64,000 nt of DNA from Anaerolinea sp. (GTDB taxonomy: Bacteria; Chloroflexota; Dehalococcoidia; Tepidiformales; Tepidiformaceae), in NCBI GenBank assembly GCA_013822275.1, contig PNKC01000010.1, positions 1 through 64,000 on the forward strand, read 5' to 3'. The notes under the pieces were generated by a model. That model did no database searches. It was given only the letters and a program-made list of their open reading frames with translations, and was not told where the DNA came from. Made by a program: the position numbers and the translations under genes. Position 1 is the first letter of the stretch, and every line of letters begins with the position of its first letter. Positions 62,274 to 64,000 of this stretch are shown in pieces.

Positions 62274-63341
62274 TCAGTCCAGCCGGACCGCCGAGCGGTG
62301 GAAGCGCGCTACCACGTCCGGATCCGGGATGACGGAGACCCTCGCCTCGCGCTTGCCCTCGTAGTCGAACAGCGAAAGGACGTAGCGGATGCTCTCCAGC
62401 CGCGCCGACCGCTTGTCGTTCGCCTTGACGATGATCCAGGGGCTGAAGCTCGTGTGCGTGCGGCTGAACATCGATTCCTTGTAGCGCGTGTAGTCGTCCC
62501 ACAGCTCCTGGCCACGCTCGTCGATGGGGCTGAGCTTCCACTGCTTCAAGGGGTTGTTGCGGCGCGATTCGAAGCGTGCCGCCTGCACTTCCCTGGAGAT
62601 CGAAAACCAGAACTTCACCACGTCCACGCCGTCTTCCACCAGCATGTGCTCGAACTCCGGCACGTGGCGCATGAAGCGCTCGTACTCCTCCGCGGTGCAG
62701 AAGCCGTTGACCGGCTCCACCACCGCCCGGTTGTACCAGGAGCGGTCGAAGAAGACGACCTCGCCGCGGTTGGGAAGCTGGCGCATGTAGCGCTGAAAAT
62801 ACCACTGGCCCGTCTCGTCGTCCGTCGGTTTGGGCAGCGCCACAACGCGCATCGACCGCGGATTCAGATGTTCGATAAAGCGGCGGATAGTCCCGCCTTT
62901 GCCGGCTGCGTCCCGTCCTTCGAAAATGATCGCCAGGCGGCGGCCGCCGTCCTGCACCCAACGCTGGAGCTTCACGAGTTCGACCTGAAGGAGTTCCAGT
63001 TCCTCCTCGTACTGCAGCGCCCGCTTGATCCGGCCGACGTTTACGTTCTTCGTCCGCAGCAGCTGGATGAATTCCCGCGAGCTGTGCAGGTCCGTGAGTT
63101 CGTCCCGCATAACGACCTGGCTCGGGACGAGGTGGAGGTTCGACGACTGCACCGCGTCCGCAATCGCCGCCAGTGTCCCTTCGTGCATCTCCGTCTCATC
63201 CGGGAGGACGCCGCGAAGCACGGCCATCAGCTCGCGCTTGAGGGACTCAGCCTCAACGTGTCCGTTCGCCTTGCCCTGTGGTTTTTTCGGCGCGAACGGC
63301 AAGGGCTCGGCGGTAAAAGGGGAAACGGGTTCGGCGCTCAT
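62274..63341 (-). CDS. ppk2: Polyphosphate kinase 2
   Basis: IIFEGRDAAGKGGTIRRFIEHLNPRSMRVVALPKP, GEVVFFDRSWYNRAVVEPV, VKFWFSISREVQAARFESR. Confidence 0.95.
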   Translation of the reverse strand: MSAEPVSPFTAEPLPFAPKKPQGKANGHVEAESLKRELMAVLRGVLPDETEMHEGTLAAIADAVQSSNLHLVPSQVVMRDELTDLHSSREFIQLLRTKNVNVGRIKRALQYEEELELLQVELVKLQRWVQDGGRRLAIIFEGRDAAGKGGTIRRFIEHLNPRSMRVVALPKPTDDETGQWYFQRYMRQLPNRGEVVFFDRSWYNRAVVEPVNGFCTAEEYERFMRHVPEFEHMLVEDGVDVVKFWFSISREVQAARFESRRNNPLKQWKLSPIDERGQELWDDYTRYKESMFSRTHTSFSPWIIVKANDKRSARLESIRYVLSLFDYEGKREARVSVIPDPDVVARFHRSAVRLD

Positions 63342-63473
63342 GGCGCTCTCCTCCGATGGGCGGCCTCGTCATGCCGCGGCGTTCATGTCCTACAGGACGT
63401 ATCGGTAGGAACGGTCTCGCCGCACAGGGCGATTCAGGCTTGTGGCGCTCAGCTGTGCGTCCGCACCGGTGGC

Positions 63474-63953
63474 TCAGGGCCGCCGGGCGAGCTTGTCCAG
63501 GGCGGCCCCGGTCACCCGGAACGTCGTCCATTCGTCCATGGGCACGGCGCCGAGCGCCCTGTAGAACTGGATGGACGGTTCGTTCCAGTCCAGGACCGAC
63601 CATTCGAGCCGCGCGCAGCCGCGCTCCAAAGCCAACCGCCCAAGTTCGGCGAGCAGCGCCTTCCCGTAGCCCTGGCCGCGCAGTTCCGGGCGCACGAAGA
63701 GGTCTTCGACGTAGAGCCCGGGCTTGCCCGCCCAGGTGCTGAAATTGTGAAAGAACAGGGCGAAGCCGGCGCTTTGGCCTTCGGCCGTTTCGGCGATGAC
63801 CACCTCGGCGAAGGGTCGCGGGCCGAAGAGATGCCTCCGCAGCTCCTCGCGATCCAGCACCACGGCCTCCGGCTCGCGCTCGTACGCCGCCAGGGCCTGG
63901 ATCAGCTCGATAATCGTCTCCAGGTCGGATTCGACCGCCGGGCGAAGGGGCAT
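63474..63953 (-). CDS. GNAT N-acetyltransferase
   Basis: FHNFSTWAGKPGLYVEDLFVRPELRGQGYGKALLAELGRLALERGCARLEWSVLDWN. Confidence 0.93.
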   Translation of the reverse strand: MPLRPAVESDLETIIELIQALAAYEREPEAVVLDREELRRHLFGPRPFAEVVIAETAEGQSAGFALFFHNFSTWAGKPGLYVEDLFVRPELRGQGYGKALLAELGRLALERGCARLEWSVLDWNEPSIQFYRALGAVPMDEWTTFRVTGAALDKLARRP

Positions 63954-63957
63954 GCGT

Positions 63958-64000
63958 TTACGCCTTCACCAGCTCCACGAGCGAAACCGTGGCGCCTTCG
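63958..64000 (-). CDS. C-terminal fragment of a CDS truncated by the window edge (...EGATVSLVELVKA*)
   Basis: Open frame on minus strand to TAA at 63958-63960. Confidence 0.6.
   Translation of the reverse strand, partial: EGATVSLVELVKA

Overview
64-kb window of a high-GC bacterial chromosome. Gene content (many CoA, F420-type and amidase genes, a leaderless promoter style, dispersed short repeats) suggests a Chloroflexota-like lineage, but this is inference. It carries about 65 mostly single or paired genes: cysDN, PBP, thiolase, MnmA, RsfS, RlmB, SufE, ProB, PPK2, a GAF histidine kinase/NarL pair, a sigma/anti-sigma pair, universal stress proteins and several TA-like pairs. There is no rRNA, no convincing tRNA and no CRISPR. 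Main points of interest: (1) a GrdB-family reductase split in the ORF track by an in-frame TGA exactly at the first Cys of a CxxC motif (UPVC), a probable selenoprotein; (2) an apparently intact orphan phage-type large terminase; (3) an HExxH metallopeptidase with an 'LQRTHGNQHVQRIL' N-terminal signature resembling eCIS/toxin cargo, plus a small partner gene; (4) an intergenic repeat ecosystem of ~95-bp GGGACACGAAG palindromes, CAGARCCGCGACC...GAGCGG motifs, CTTCTCCCG hairpins and tandem heptamer arrays, including one heptamer array inside the mnmA reading frame and two cases where a gene 3' end is duplicated together with a hairpin; (5) about 15 genes with a TAnnnT box 5-7 nt before the start codon, indicating widespread leaderless transcription. 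All homology calls are from recognition of motifs; no searches were run.
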